A stretch of DNA of 64,000 nt from Austwickia sp. Lineage in GTDB: Bacteria > Actinomycetota > Actinomycetes > Actinomycetales > Dermatophilaceae. The position numbers and the translations under genes are program-made. This document shows positions 40,305 to 53,349 of this stretch, piece after piece. The notes under the pieces are model-generated. The model was not told the origin of the DNA. It made no database searches and worked only from the letters and a program-made list of their open reading frames with translations. Location of the stretch: assembly GCA_016699675.1 (NCBI GenBank), contig CP064985.1, forward strand, positions 2,790,001-2,854,000, in the 5' to 3' direction. Numbering within the stretch: the stretch's first letter is position 1; each line of letters opens with the position of its first letter.

Positions 40305-41684
40305 GTCGCTCGGGCCGGCGAGCGGGCCCGCGGCCAGCGCGGACCGCATCGGCACAAGCTTCGCGGCGGATTCGGCCAGCTCGGCCGCCGGGTCGGAGCC
40401 GGCCACGATCCCGCAGCCCGCGAACAGCCGCACCCGGCGTGGGTCGTCGGCGTCCAGTTCGCCGCAGCGCAGCGCGATACCCCACTCGCCGTCGCCGGAC
40501 GCGTCGACCCAGCCCACCGGGCCCGCGTACCGCCGTCGATCCATCCCCTCCAGCTCGTCGATGACCCGGGCGGCCACGTCGCGTGGCGTGCCGCACACGG
40601 CGGCCGACGGGTGCAGCGCCGCCGCCAGCGTGATCGAGGTCGCGCCGTTCGTGAGCCGGCCGGTCACGTCCGTGGCCAGGTGCATCACGTTGGGCAGGTG
40701 CAGCACGAACGGCGCCTCGGGCAGGTTCATCGACGTGCAGTGCGGCGCCAGCGCGTCGGCCACCGACCGCACGGCGTACTCGTGTTCCTCCAAGTCCTTG
40801 CTGCTGCGCGCCAGGGAGCCGGCGAGGGCCAGGTCGCGCTCGTCGTCGCCGGTGCGGCGGATGGTGCCGGCCAGCACGCGCGACGTGACCAGCCCGCGTT
40901 CCAGGCGGCAGAGCATCTCCGGCGTCGCGCCCACCAGCCCGTCCACGGCGAAGACCCACGTGTTCTCGTACTCCGCCGCCAGCCGCCGCAGCAGCCACCG
41001 CGGGTCGACGACGTCGGCCGCCTCGGCGTACAGGTCCCGGGCCAGCACCACCTTGTCCAGCTCGCCGGCGCCGATCCGCGCGACCGCGTCCGCCACCGCG
41101 GACTGCCACGCCGGGCCCGACCGGGCGCCGTCGGAGAAGGCGACCTCCCCGGGCGAGCGGAGCTCGGACTCACCGCCGCCGGCCTGGGCCCACAGCGCGT
41201 CGTGCGCGCGGGTCACCGCGTCCAGCGTCACTGTCTCGCCGCTGCCGCCGGGGCCGGCCACCGCGTCCGCGTCGACGATGGTGGTCACGCAAGCCCGGCC
41301 CGCGCAGCGGCTCACCACGATCTCGGGCACGCGCAGCACCCCGCCGGCGGGGGAGTGGGGGGAGAACGCGAACGAGCCGAACGCGACCAGCCCCTCGACC
41401 GCCGCGCCCGCGGCGGCCACGACCGCCCGCCACCACGCCTCCGCCTCGGCGAACCGGTCCGGGCCCTCGGTGCGGATCTGCGCCGCACAGCCCCAGCCGA
41501 TCCGCCCGTCGCCACGGCGTACCCACGCGGCGGCATCGCCGGGACCGGTCGTCGGCAGGAGCGAGAGCAGGTCGGGAGCGGCGGCCAGGGCGCGGGTGCG
41601 AACGGAAAGGCGCGGGATCGTCGCCGAATCCGGGACGATCCCGCTGGTCGCGGGGGTGGGGCCGAGGATGGTGATGTCGTGCAT
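40299..41684 (-). CDS. menF: Isochorismate synthase
   Basis: A 461-residue chorismate-using enzyme converting chorismate to isochorismate for menaquinone. ELDKVVLARDL carries the catalytic Lys, TPEMLCRLERGLVTSRVLAGT, HPSAAVCGTPRDVA, YAGPVGWVDASGDGEW and LFAGCGIVAGSDPAAELAES are the family motifs, including the magnesium-binding Glu residues. ATG 41684 (MHDITILGP) is preceded by GGAGG; an upstream GTG at 41738 is less likely. An anthranilate-synthase-like role is unlikely given the men neighbours. Confidence 0.92.
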   Translation of the reverse strand: MHDITILGPTPATSGIVPDSATIPRLSVRTRALAAAPDLLSLLPTTGPGDAAAWVRRGDGRIGWGCAAQIRTEGPDRFAEAEAWWRAVVAAAGAAVEGLVAFGSFAFSPHSPAGGVLRVPEIVVSRCAGRACVTTIVDADAVAGPGGSGETVTLDAVTRAHDALWAQAGGGESELRSPGEVAFSDGARSGPAWQSAVADAVARIGAGELDKVVLARDLYAEAADVVDPRWLLRRLAAEYENTWVFAVDGLVGATPEMLCRLERGLVTSRVLAGTIRRTGDDERDLALAGSLARSSKDLEEHEYAVRSVADALAPHCTSMNLPEAPFVLHLPNVMHLATDVTGRLTNGATSITLAAALHPSAAVCGTPRDVAARVIDELEGMDRRRYAGPVGWVDASGDGEWGIALRCGELDADDPRRVRLFAGCGIVAGSDPAAELAESAAKLVPMRSALAAGPLAGPSDD

Positions 41685-41818
41685 GTCGGCCTCCAGCGTA
41701 CGGCGTAGCGGGCGGCGCGGCGCACCGAGCACCGGCACCGCCCCGCACCGCCGGACCCCGGCGCGGCCCGCGCCCTCACCCCGGCGCGACCCGCGCCCGC
41801 GCGGCCCCGTCTGCGAGG

Positions 41819-42520
41819 ATGACCGACGTGATCCGTGCCGGCCTCGACAAGCAGCCTCGCGACGTCGCCTCGATGTTCGACGACGTGGCGACGAAGTACG
41901 ACCTGATGAACACGCTGATGACCGCGGGCATCGACCGGCGCTGGCGGGCGGCGATGGTCGCGGCGGTCGACGCCCGGCCCGGGCAGCGCGTCCTCGACAT
42001 CGCGGCCGGCACCGGCGTCTCTTCGCTGACCTTCCACCGTGCGGGGGTCCAGGTGGTCTCGGCGGACTTCTCCCTGGGCATGCTCCGGGCCGGCAGCCGC
42101 AAGAACCCGCAGCTCGCGTTCGTCGCGGCGGACGCGACCCGGCTTCCGTTCGCCGACGACTCGTTCGACGCCGTGACGATGTCCTACGGGCTGCGCAACG
42201 TCCGCGACTACCCGGCGGCGCTCGCGGAGTTCGCGCGGGTCACCCGCCCCGGCGGGCGGCTGGTCGTCAACGAGTTCTCGCGCCCGGTGAACCCCACCTT
42301 CCGGCGCGCGTACGTCGAATACCTCATGGCCGCCATCCCGGCGATGGCCCGCCGGTTCAGCTCCAACCCGGACTCCTACGTCTATCTCGCCGAGTCGATC
42401 CAGGCGTGGCCCGACCAGCGCGAGCTGGCCGCCGCGATCCGCGCCGCGGGCTGGTCCGACGTGCAGTGGCGCAACCTCGCCGGCGGCATCGTGGCCCTGC
42501 ACCGCGCGCGGCGGGCGTAG
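41819..42520 (+). CDS. menG: Demethylmenaquinone methyltransferase
   Basis: A 233-residue MenG/UbiE SAM-dependent methyltransferase, the last step of menaquinone synthesis. The signature FDDVATKYDLMNTLMTAGIDRRWR is at 20-43, SAM motif I VLDIAAGTGVSS near 57, then MSYGLRNVRDY and RPGGRLVVNEFSRP. ATG 41819 sits in a GAGGATG context and diverges from menF. Confidence 0.95.
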   Translation: MTDVIRAGLDKQPRDVASMFDDVATKYDLMNTLMTAGIDRRWRAAMVAAVDARPGQRVLDIAAGTGVSSLTFHRAGVQVVSADFSLGMLRAGSRKNPQLAFVAADATRLPFADDSFDAVTMSYGLRNVRDYPAALAEFARVTRPGGRLVVNEFSRPVNPTFRRAYVEYLMAAIPAMARRFSSNPDSYVYLAESIQAWPDQRELAAAIRAAGWSDVQWRNLAGGIVALHRARRA

Positions 42521-42638
42521 CGCCGGGACCGCCCCCGACGTCCGGTAGGGTCGAGGCGTTTGCGTCGCCGGTCCACACCAGGGCCGCCGCACACGCCGCT
42601 CGCCACAAGCAAGCACCCAAGCACCACGGAAGGACGCC

Positions 42639-44012
42639 GTGTCTCAGCCCGCGTCAGCTCAGGAGGGTCCCGCTGCCGGGGCTCCACCGACCCGGGAGTC
42701 CGCCGACGTCATCGTGGTCGGAGCCGGTCCCGGGGGCTCGGCCACGGCGGCGTACCTGGCGATGGCCGGCCTCGACGTCCTGCTGTTGGAGAAGGCCCGG
42801 TTCCCCCGCGACAAGATCTGCGGCGACGGACTGACCCCGCGCGCGGTCCGCGAGCTCGCCCAGCTCGGCGTACCGACCCGCGAAGAGGACGGCTGGATCC
42901 GCAACAAGGGCCTGCGCATCGTCGGCGGCGGTCACCGCTTCCAGCTCGACTGGCCGCAGACCGCGCACTTCCCGCCGTACGGCATGGTCCGCAAGCGCGC
43001 CGAGCTCGACGAGATCCTCGCGCGGTACGGCGCAGCCAAGGGCGCTCGCCTACTCGAGGGCGTCAACGTCACCGGCGCGATCCGCGCGGAGGGGGGCGCC
43101 CGCCCCGGCCGCGTCACGGGCGTGACGGCCAAGCTGATGGGCCCGGACGGCAAGGCCACCGGCGAGACCGCGACCTACACCGCCCCCGTGGTGGTGGCGG
43201 CCGACGGGGTGTCCTCCCGGCTGGCCACGGCCGTGGGCCGCGAGAAGCGCGCCGACCGGCCGATGGGCGTCGCCGTCCGCACCTACTACGAATCGCCGGT
43301 GCGCAGCGACGACGACTACATGGAGTCCTGGCTGGAGCTGTGGGTCCCCGAGAACCCGCAGGACGACCCGAGCGACCCGGCCACGAAGAAGATCCTGCTG
43401 CCGGGCTACGGCTGGCTGTTCGCCTGCGGCGACGGTACGGCGAACGTGGGCCTGGGCATGCTCGACACCTCGCCGGCCTTCGGGCAGGTCGACTACCGCG
43501 ACGTCATGCGCCGCTGGGTCGCGACGCTGCCGGCCGACTGGACGCTGCGTCCCGAGACCATGACCGCGCCCATCCGCGGCGCGGCGCTCCCCATGGCGTT
43601 CAACCGCCAGCCGCTGTACGCCGACGGGCTGCTGCTGGTCGGGGACGCCGGCGGCATGGTGAACCCGTTCAACGGCGAGGGCATCGACTACGCGCTGGAG
43701 GCGGGCCGGACCGCCGCCGAGATCATCGTGCAGGCCCGGGCGCGCGCCGACGACGCGGGCCGGGAGCGCGTGCTCGCGTCGTACCACACCGTGATGAAGG
43801 ACCACCTCGGCGGCTATTACACGCTGGGTCGCGGGTTCGCGGCGCTGATCGGCAAGCCGGAGGTGATGCGGCTGTGCGTGAAGTACGGACTGCCGATCAC
43901 CCCCCTGATGCGCGTGCTCCTCAAGACCATGGCCAACCTGGCCGAGCCCCGGGGCGGGCGGCTCGACGACCGGTTCATCGCCGCGTTGTCCCGGCTGGCT
44001 CCTTCGGCCTAA
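42639..44012 (+). CDS. menJ: Geranylgeranyl/menaquinone reductase (MenJ-like)
   Basis: A 457-residue FAD-dependent reductase. The Rossmann motif VIVVGAGPGGSATAAYLA is at 24-41, DKICGDGLTPRAV and the FAD-binding LLVGDAGGMVNPFNGEGIDYAL follow. In mycobacteria the homologous MenJ (Rv0561c) saturates one isoprene unit of menaquinone; position between menG and nuo favours that over archaeal-lipid or chlorophyll roles. GTG 42639 follows GGAAGGA. A TAGGGT box at 42546 may mark its promoter. Confidence 0.88.
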   Translation: MSQPASAQEGPAAGAPPTRESADVIVVGAGPGGSATAAYLAMAGLDVLLLEKARFPRDKICGDGLTPRAVRELAQLGVPTREEDGWIRNKGLRIVGGGHRFQLDWPQTAHFPPYGMVRKRAELDEILARYGAAKGARLLEGVNVTGAIRAEGGARPGRVTGVTAKLMGPDGKATGETATYTAPVVVAADGVSSRLATAVGREKRADRPMGVAVRTYYESPVRSDDDYMESWLELWVPENPQDDPSDPATKKILLPGYGWLFACGDGTANVGLGMLDTSPAFGQVDYRDVMRRWVATLPADWTLRPETMTAPIRGAALPMAFNRQPLYADGLLLVGDAGGMVNPFNGEGIDYALEAGRTAAEIIVQARARADDAGRERVLASYHTVMKDHLGGYYTLGRGFAALIGKPEVMRLCVKYGLPITPLMRVLLKTMANLAEPRGGRLDDRFIAALSRLAPSA

Positions 44013-44029
44013 CCAGCGATGGGATTCAT

Positions 44030-44035
44030 TAGGAT
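44030..44035 (+). promoter_or_regulatory. Possible -10 box (TAGGAT) of the nuo operon
   Basis: TAGGAT lies 130 bases before nuoA, just after menJ. No convincing -35 is seen. It is the only TANNNT of good quality in the gap, so the operon may start here with a leader of about 120 bases. Confidence 0.3.
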
Positions 44036-44164
44036 GACGACGGGTCGCGCCCCCGGAGCGCCTGCGCCACAGGCCGACCGCCTCGCGACAGACCGCCGCG
44101 AGACGCACCACCGGACGAACCTGACTCAGCACCGCAGCACCAGCCACCGAAAGGGGAGCGCGTC

Positions 44165-44530
44165 GTGATGACCAGCCCCTATCTGCCGATCCTGTTCTTC
44201 TTCGCCTGTGGCATCGGGTTCGCCGCCGCGTCGGTCCTGGCCTTCGAGTTCGTCGGGCCCCGGCGCTACAACAAGGTGAAGCTGGACGCCTACGAGTGCG
44301 GCATTCAACCCTCGCCCCAGGCGGACGCGGGCGGGCGCATCCCGGTGAAGTACTACACGACCGCGATGCTCTTCATCATCTTCGACGTCGAGTCGATCTT
44401 CCTCTTCCCGTTCGCGGTCGGATTCGACCGCCTCGGGCTGTTCGCGCTGGTCGAGATGGTGCTCTTCGTGCTGACGGTGTTCATCGCCTACGCCTACGTG
44501 TGGCGTCGCGGCGGATTGGAGTGGGACTGA
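44165..44530 (+). CDS. nuoA: NADH-quinone oxidoreductase subunit A
   Basis: A 121-residue membrane subunit with three helices. YECGIQPSPQA and KYYTTAMLFIIFDVESIFLFPFAV, with the conserved Asp-Val-Glu, are typical. AAGGGGAG precedes GTG 44165; ATG 44168 is equally possible. First gene of the 14-gene nuo operon, in which nearly all genes overlap or abut. Confidence 0.95.
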   Translation: MMTSPYLPILFFFACGIGFAAASVLAFEFVGPRRYNKVKLDAYECGIQPSPQADAGGRIPVKYYTTAMLFIIFDVESIFLFPFAVGFDRLGLFALVEMVLFVLTVFIAYAYVWRRGGLEWD

Positions 44531-44531
44531 C

Positions 44532-45089
44532 ATGGTCGATGTCGAGAAGTACCCCTCAGGGGTCTACACGACGAAAATCAGCGAGGCCATCGGCTTCCTG
44601 CTCAAGACGTCGATCTGGCCCGCGACGTTCGGTCTGGCCTGCTGCGCCATCGAGATGATGGCCTCGGGCACCCCGGACTACGACATCGCGCGGTTCGGCT
44701 CCGAGCGGTTCGCCGCGACCCCCCGCCAGGCCGACTGCATGATCGTGGCCGGCCGGGTGAGCCAGAAGTTCGCCCCGGTCGTCCGCCAGGTCTACGACCA
44801 GATGACCGAGCCCAAGTGGGTCATCTCGATGGGCGTCTGCGCCAGCTCCGGCGGGATGTTCAACAACTACGCGATCGTGCAGGGCGTCGACCACATCGTG
44901 CCGGTGGACGTCTACCTGCCGGGCTGTCCGCCCCGCCCCGAGATGCTGCTCAATGCCCTCATCACGCTGCACCACCAGATGATGAACACCCCCTACACCC
45001 CGGGCAAGCGCAAGGAGTGGACCCGCGCCGCCGAGGAGGCGGCGCTGTCCGCGACGCCGCTGATCGACCAGAAGGGCCTGCTGGCATGA
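44532..45089 (+). CDS. nuoB: NADH-quinone oxidoreductase subunit B
   Basis: A 185-residue peripheral subunit carrying iron-sulfur cluster N2, the last electron carrier before quinone. The ligands are Cys37, Cys38, Cys103 and Cys132 (LACCAIEM, GVCASSGGMF, PGCPPRPE). It begins one base after nuoA stops and ends in an ATGA overlap with nuoC. Confidence 0.97.
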   Translation: MVDVEKYPSGVYTTKISEAIGFLLKTSIWPATFGLACCAIEMMASGTPDYDIARFGSERFAATPRQADCMIVAGRVSQKFAPVVRQVYDQMTEPKWVISMGVCASSGGMFNNYAIVQGVDHIVPVDVYLPGCPPRPEMLLNALITLHHQMMNTPYTPGKRKEWTRAAEEAALSATPLIDQKGLLA

Positions 45090-45837
45090 CGGAGAGCGTG
45101 AAGGGCACCGCCGGCGCCGCGCAGGAGACCGGCGGCAGCAACCTGCCCACGCAGGCGACGACCCCCGAGGTCCGCGGCGAGCGCCGTGGCATGTTCGGCG
45201 CCACGAAGGGGTCGGACACCACCGGGTACGGCGGCCTGGTCGCGCCGATCCTGTTCCCGGGCGCGGCCGAGCGCCCGTACGGGGGCTACTTCGACGCGGT
45301 CGCCGACGAGCTGGGCAAGGCGCTGTCGCGCGGGGATTCGGCAGGCGACACGTCGTACGAGAAGGCCGTCGAGAAGGTGGTCGTCGACCGCGGCGAGATG
45401 ACGATCTTCGTCGCCCGGGAGGCGCTGCCCGCGGTGGCGCGGGCCCTGCGCGACGAGCCCACCCTGCGGTTCGAGATCTGCTCGGGCGTCTCCGGCGTGC
45501 ACTACCCGGCCGACCACGGGCGCGAGCTGCACGCCGTCTACCACTTCCTCTCGATCACGCACGGCAGCCGGCGCATCCGGGTCGAGGTGACCTGCCCCGA
45601 CGCCGACCCGCACATCCCGAGCATCGTCGAGACCTACCCCAGCAACACCTGGCACGAGCGGGAGACCTGGGACTTCTTCGGGATCATCTTCGACGGGCAC
45701 CCGGCCCTGACCCGGATCCTCATGCCGGACGACTGGCCGGGCCACCCGCAACGCAAGGACTACCCCCTCGGCGGTATCCCCGTGGAGTTCAAGGGCGCCA
45801 CCGTGCCCGCCCCCGACCAGCGGAGGTCGTATAACTG

Positions 45838-45838
<1 letters not shown>
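45086..45838 (+). CDS. nuoC: NADH-quinone oxidoreductase subunit C
   Basis: A 250-residue NuoC of the connecting module. SITHGSRRIRVEV and ERETWDFFGIIFDGHPALTRILMPDDWPGHPQRKDYPL are the hallmark. Residues 1-40 are a Gly/Thr-rich extension common in actinobacteria. NuoC and NuoD are separate genes here, overlapping by TGATG. Confidence 0.96.
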
Positions 45839-47192
<1,354 letters not shown>

Positions 47193-47193
<1 letters not shown>

Positions 47194-48061
47194 TGGCACA
47201 CGGTCACCAGCCGAACTACGGCAGCCAGCCGAATGTCGCGTCCGAACCGTACGCCGAGGACGTGCTGGCCGCCCTGCGGATCGACGCGGCCCAGGTCGTC
47301 GGGCGTTACCCCGACAAACGCTCGGCCCTGCTCCCGCTGCTGCACCTGGTGCAGAGCATCGACGGCTACGTGAGCACCCGCGGCATCGAGTTCTGCGCCG
47401 AGACGACGGGCCTCACCCCCGCCGAGGTCAGCGGCGTCGCGACGTTCTACACCCAGTACAAGCGGCACCCCAACGGCTCGTACACCGTCGGCGTCTGCAC
47501 CAACACGCTGTGCGCGATCATGGGCGGCGACGCCATCTGGGACGCGGTCAGCGCCCACCTCGGCATCGGGCACGACGAGACCACGCCCGACGGCAAGATC
47601 ACGCTCGAGCGCGTGGAGTGCAACGCCGGCTGCGACTACGCGCCAGTCGTGATGGCGAACTGGGAGTTCTTCGACAACCAGTCCCCGGAGTCGACGATCG
47701 CGCTGGTGGACGCGCTGCGCGCGGACCAGGCCGTCGCGCCGACTCGCGGCGCCGCCACCGTAGCCACGTTCAAGGAGGTCAGCCGGGTCCTCGCGGGGTT
47801 CCCCGATGGGCGGGCCACCGAGGGCGACACGGCCGGGGTGGCCACCCTGGTGGGGCTCAAGTACGCCAAGGAGCGCGGTTGGTCTGCCCCCGCGGCCGAG
47901 GCCAGCAGCGGCGCACCCCGGATCAGCACGAGCACGCAGGCGGCCGCCACCCCGGCGAGCACGCCGGAGAAGACCGTCGGCAGCCAGGACACCCCGTCCA
48001 ACGCCCCGGCCGACAAGCCCGGCACCGGCACTGCCCCGGCGGCCGACGGAAAGGCGCAGTG

Positions 48062-48062
<1 letters not shown>
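47193..48062 (+). CDS. nuoE: NADH-quinone oxidoreductase subunit E with C-terminal extension
   Basis: A 289-residue NuoE with a thioredoxin-like 2Fe-2S domain: Cys102 and Cys107 (GVCTNTLCAIMGG) and Cys143 and Cys147 (VECNAGCDYAP). Usual NuoE is about 160-250 residues; here residues about 200-289 form an extra region ending in a Ser/Thr/Pro/Ala-rich, probably disordered tail. Confidence 0.95.
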
Positions 48063-49368
<1,306 letters not shown>

Positions 49369-49372
<4 letters not shown>

Positions 49373-51861
49373 CGGTCCAGAACAGTCCGGCCTCGGGCGC
49401 CAATAGCGTCGACGACGGCGGCAACGCCCAGCTCCCGCCGCCCGTCGAGATGGTGACCCTCACCATCGACGGCGTGCCCGTGGCCGTTCCCAAGGGCTCG
49501 CTGGTGATCCGCGCGGCCGAGCGCCTCGGCGTGGAGATCCCGCGGTTCTGCGACCACCCGCTGCTGGACCCGGTCGGCGCCTGCCGGCAGTGCCTGGTCG
49601 ACGTCGCCACGCCGGGCCCGGACGGGTCGCTGCGCAAGATGCCGAAGCCGCAGGCCGCGTGCACCACGACGGTGTCCGAGGGCATGGCCGTGGAGACGCA
49701 GCACACCTCCGAGGCGGCCGACACCGCCCAGAAGGGCGTGCTGGAGTTCCTCCTCATCAACCACCCGCTGGACTGCCCGGTCTGCGATAAGGGCGGCGAG
49801 TGCCCGCTGCAGAACCAGGCCCTCAGCCACGGCCGGCCGACCAGCCGGTTCGACGACGTGAAGCGCACGTTCGCCAAGCCCGTCAACGTCTCCAGCCAGG
49901 TCCTGCTCGACCGCGAGCGGTGCGTCCTGTGCCAGCGCTGCACCCGCTTCTCCGACCAGATCGCCGGCGACCCCTTCATCGCCCTGGTCGAGCGCGGCGC
50001 GATGCAGCAGATCGGCATCTACCAGGAGGAACCGTTCGAGAGCTACTTCTCCGGCAACACGGTGCAGATCTGCCCGGTGGGTGCGCTCACCGGCGCGGCG
50101 TACCGGTTCCGGTCGCGTCCGTTCGACCTGGTCAGCACGCCGAGTGCCTGCGAGCACTGCGCCAGCGGCTGCGCCCTGCGGGTCGACCAACGGCGCGGCA
50201 CCGTGCTGCGCCGGATGGCGATCAACAACCCCGAGGTCAACGAGGAGTGGAACTGCGACAAGGGCCGCTGGGCGTTCACCTACGCCACGCAGCCGAACCG
50301 CATCCCCACGCCGATGGTCCGCCAGGACGGCGAGCTGCGGCCGGCGAGCTGGCCGGAGGCGCTCGCCGCGGCCGCCGACGGGCTGGCCCGCGCCCAGGCC
50401 GAGGGCGGAGTGGGCGTCCTGACCGGTGGCCGGCTGGCCGCCGAGGACGCCTATGCCTACAGCAAGTTCGCCCGGCTGGCGCTCGGCACCAATGACATCG
50501 ACTTCCGCGCCCGGCCGCACTCGGCCGAGGAGGCCCAGTTCCTCGGCGCGCTCGTCGCGGGCACCGGCCTCGGCGACGCGGGCGGCGTCAGCTACACCGA
50601 CGTGGAGAACGCCGCCGCGGTCTTCCTCGTGGGCTTCGAGCCCGAGGAGGAGTCGCCGATGGTGTTCCTGCGCCTGCGCAAGGCGTGGCGCAAGAACAAG
50701 ACCGCGGTCTACGGCATCGCGCCGTACGCCTCGCGGGGTCTGACGAAGGTCGGCGGCGCGCTGATTCAGGCGGCGCCGGGCACGGAGACCGAGGTGCTGC
50801 ACGCGCTACGCGAGCGGCGGGCCGAGCTCGAGGGTCCCGCGTCCGCGATCGTCGAGGGCACGATCTTCCTCGTGGGGGAGCGGTTGGGCACGGTGCCCGG
50901 GGCCCTGTCGGCCGTGGCCATGCTCGCCAAGACCAACGGCGCCCGCATCGCGTGGATCCCGCGCCGGGCCGGCGAGCGCGGCGCGCTGGAGGCCGGCTGC
51001 CTGCCCGACCTGCTGCCGGGTGGGCGCCCGGCCCGGGAGCCGCAGGCGCGCTCCGACCTGCAGGCGCTCTGGGGCGTCGATCACCTGCCCGCGCCGGGCG
51101 GGCGGGACGCCGCGGCGATCGTCCGCGCGGCCGCCGGCGGTCAGCTGGCCGGCCTCGTGATCGGCGGGGTCGAGGTCAGCGACCTGCCAGACCAGCCCGT
51201 CGTCGCCCAGGCGCTGGAGCGGGCGTTCGTCGTCAGCCTCGAGGTCCGCGACAGCATCGCGACCGAGTCCGCCGATGTCGTCCTTCCCGTCGCACCGGTG
51301 GCGGAGAAGTCCGGAGCCTTCCTGAACTGGGAGGGCCGCGTGACGCCCTTCACCGCGGCGCTGGCGACGACCGCGATGGGCGACCACCGGGTCCTCGACC
51401 TCCTCGCCGCCGAGATGGGCATCTCACTCAACGCCCGCTCCGTCGACGAGATCCGCGCCGAGCTCGGCGGGCTGCAGCCCTGGTCCGGGCGGCACCTGGC
51501 CACGCCCACCGCGGACTCCCGACCCGTGCCGAGCCTGGCGCCGGGCCAGGCGGTCCTCGCCACCTGGCACCAGCTCCTCGACGCCGGCCGCATGCAGGAC
51601 GGCGAGCCCTATCTGGCGGGCACCGCCCCGCTGGCCGTCGCGCGCCTGTCGGCCGCGACCGCCGGGCTGCTCGACATCGTCGACGGGATGGCCGTCACGG
51701 TCTCCACGCCCGCCGGGTCGATCACCTTGCCGGCCCAGATCACGCCGATGGTCGACCACGTCGTGTGGTTGCCGACCAACTCCGCAGGGTCGCGGGTCCG
51801 CGCCACGCTCGGCGTCGACGCCGGCGATGTCGTCACGGTCACGAAGGGTGGTGCGGCATGA
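49369..51861 (+). CDS. nuoG: NADH-quinone oxidoreductase subunit G
   Basis: An 830-residue iron-sulfur subunit. The N-terminal 2Fe-2S ferredoxin domain has CDHPLLDPVGACRQCLVDV; then LDCPVCDKGGECPLQ, CVLCQRCTRFSDQ, and CEHCASGCALRV for further clusters, followed by a degenerate molybdopterin-oxidoreductase domain. The C-terminal SITLPAQIT / VVWLPTNSAGSRVR part resembles the family's last domain. Confidence 0.96.
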
Positions 51862-53324
51862 GCGGCGCGAGCGCGCTGTCGATGTCGACGGTGGTCCCGG
51901 CGAACATCGAGCTCCCGGACTTCAGCGACACGCCCTGGTGGCTCTCGCTGATCAAGGCGGTGCTGATCTTCGTCTACCTGATGTTGCAGGTCGTCGTCGT
52001 GATCTGGTTCGAGCGCCGGGTCATCGGCCGGATGCAGCAGCGGCCCGGTCCCAACCGGTTCGGACCGTGGGGCATCCTGCAGGAGATCGCGGACGCCTTC
52101 AAGCTGATCTGGAAGGAACTGTTCATCCCGCGGCAGGCCGACCGGCTCATGTACCTGATCGCGCCCATCCTCTCCGGCGCCATCGCGTTCATCAGCTTCG
52201 CGATCATCCCGCTCGGCGGCATGGTCTACGTGTTCGGCCACCACACCCCGCTGCAGCTCACCGAGACCCCCGTGTCGGTCCTGCTCGTGCTGGCGGTCGC
52301 CGGCATCGGCGCGTACGGCGTCCTGCTCGCCGGGTGGTCGTCGGGCTCGACGTACCCGCTCCTCGGCGGTCTGCGCTCCTCGGCGCAGGTCATCAGCTAC
52401 GAGATCGCGATGGGGCTGTCGCTGGTCGCGGTGTTCCTCTACGCGGGCTCGATGCGCACCAGCGACATCGTCGCCGCCCAGGACCGGGTCTGGTACATGT
52501 TCCCGCTGGTGGTCAGCTTCGTCGTCTACATCATCACGATGGTCGGCGAGACCAACCGTCTGCCCTTCGACCTCGCCGAGGGCGAGGGTGAGCTGGTCGC
52601 CGGGTTCCACACCGAGTATTCGGGCATGCGGTTCGGCATGTTCTTCCTCGGCGAGTACGTCAACATGTTCACGGTCGCCGCGCTGGCCACCACGCTGTTC
52701 CTCGGCGGTTACCAGGCGCCCTTCGGGCTGCACTACATCATGGACGGCCGGCTCTCTGCCGGCTGGCTGGGCCTGCTCTGGTTCACCGGCAAGCTCTGGG
52801 TGTTCATGTGGTTCTTCGTGTGGCTGCGGGGCACCCTGCCGCGCACCCGCTACGACCAGTTCATGAAGTTCGGCTGGAAGTTCCTCATCCCCGTGACCCT
52901 GTTCTGGGTGCTGGCCGCGGCCTTCATAAAGGGGGCGCAGGCGGGCTTCTTCGGCACCTGGTCGGTGGGGCCGTTCAACCTCGTCCTGCTGCCGATCCTG
53001 CTCGTCATCATGCTGCTGGCCTGGATCGCGGTCTCCGCGTGGGACCGGGCGATGGCGGAGCGCGACGTCGCGACGATCGTGCCCACCGAGGTCGATCCCT
53101 TCGCCGGCGGCTACCCCGTACCCCCGCTGCCCGGCCAACGCCTCACCGAGTCGGGGGAGTCCTCGACCGTCGTCAGCGGCACCCGCTCGGGCGCCGCCAC
53201 GGTGCCCGCGAAGGCGACCACGGGCGTCCTGACGGACGACGCGGCGGACCGGGCCGACAGCGAGGGCCGTTCCGAGCGCGGACCAGCGCAAGCCAGCTCC
53301 AAGACGGAGGAGAACCCGAAGTGA
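51858..53324 (+). CDS. nuoH: NADH-quinone oxidoreductase subunit H with C-terminal extension
   Basis: A 488-residue NuoH (ND1) with about eight membrane helices; it forms part of the quinone entry channel. IWFERRVIGRMQQRPGPNRFGPWGILQ, SYEIAMGLSLV, ETNRLPFDLAEGEGELVAGFHTEYSGM and RGTLPRTRYDQFMKFGWK are conserved. The last 80 residues are a hydrophilic, Ser/Thr/Asp-rich tail (from about 405) not found in enterobacterial NuoH. ATGA overlap with nuoG. Confidence 0.96.
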   Translation: MSGASALSMSTVVPANIELPDFSDTPWWLSLIKAVLIFVYLMLQVVVVIWFERRVIGRMQQRPGPNRFGPWGILQEIADAFKLIWKELFIPRQADRLMYLIAPILSGAIAFISFAIIPLGGMVYVFGHHTPLQLTETPVSVLLVLAVAGIGAYGVLLAGWSSGSTYPLLGGLRSSAQVISYEIAMGLSLVAVFLYAGSMRTSDIVAAQDRVWYMFPLVVSFVVYIITMVGETNRLPFDLAEGEGELVAGFHTEYSGMRFGMFFLGEYVNMFTVAALATTLFLGGYQAPFGLHYIMDGRLSAGWLGLLWFTGKLWVFMWFFVWLRGTLPRTRYDQFMKFGWKFLIPVTLFWVLAAAFIKGAQAGFFGTWSVGPFNLVLLPILLVIMLLAWIAVSAWDRAMAERDVATIVPTEVDPFAGGYPVPPLPGQRLTESGESSTVVSGTRSGAATVPAKATTGVLTDDAADRADSEGRSERGPAQASSKTEENPK

Positions 53325-53349
53325 GCCGCCACACGCGCGAGGTGACGCC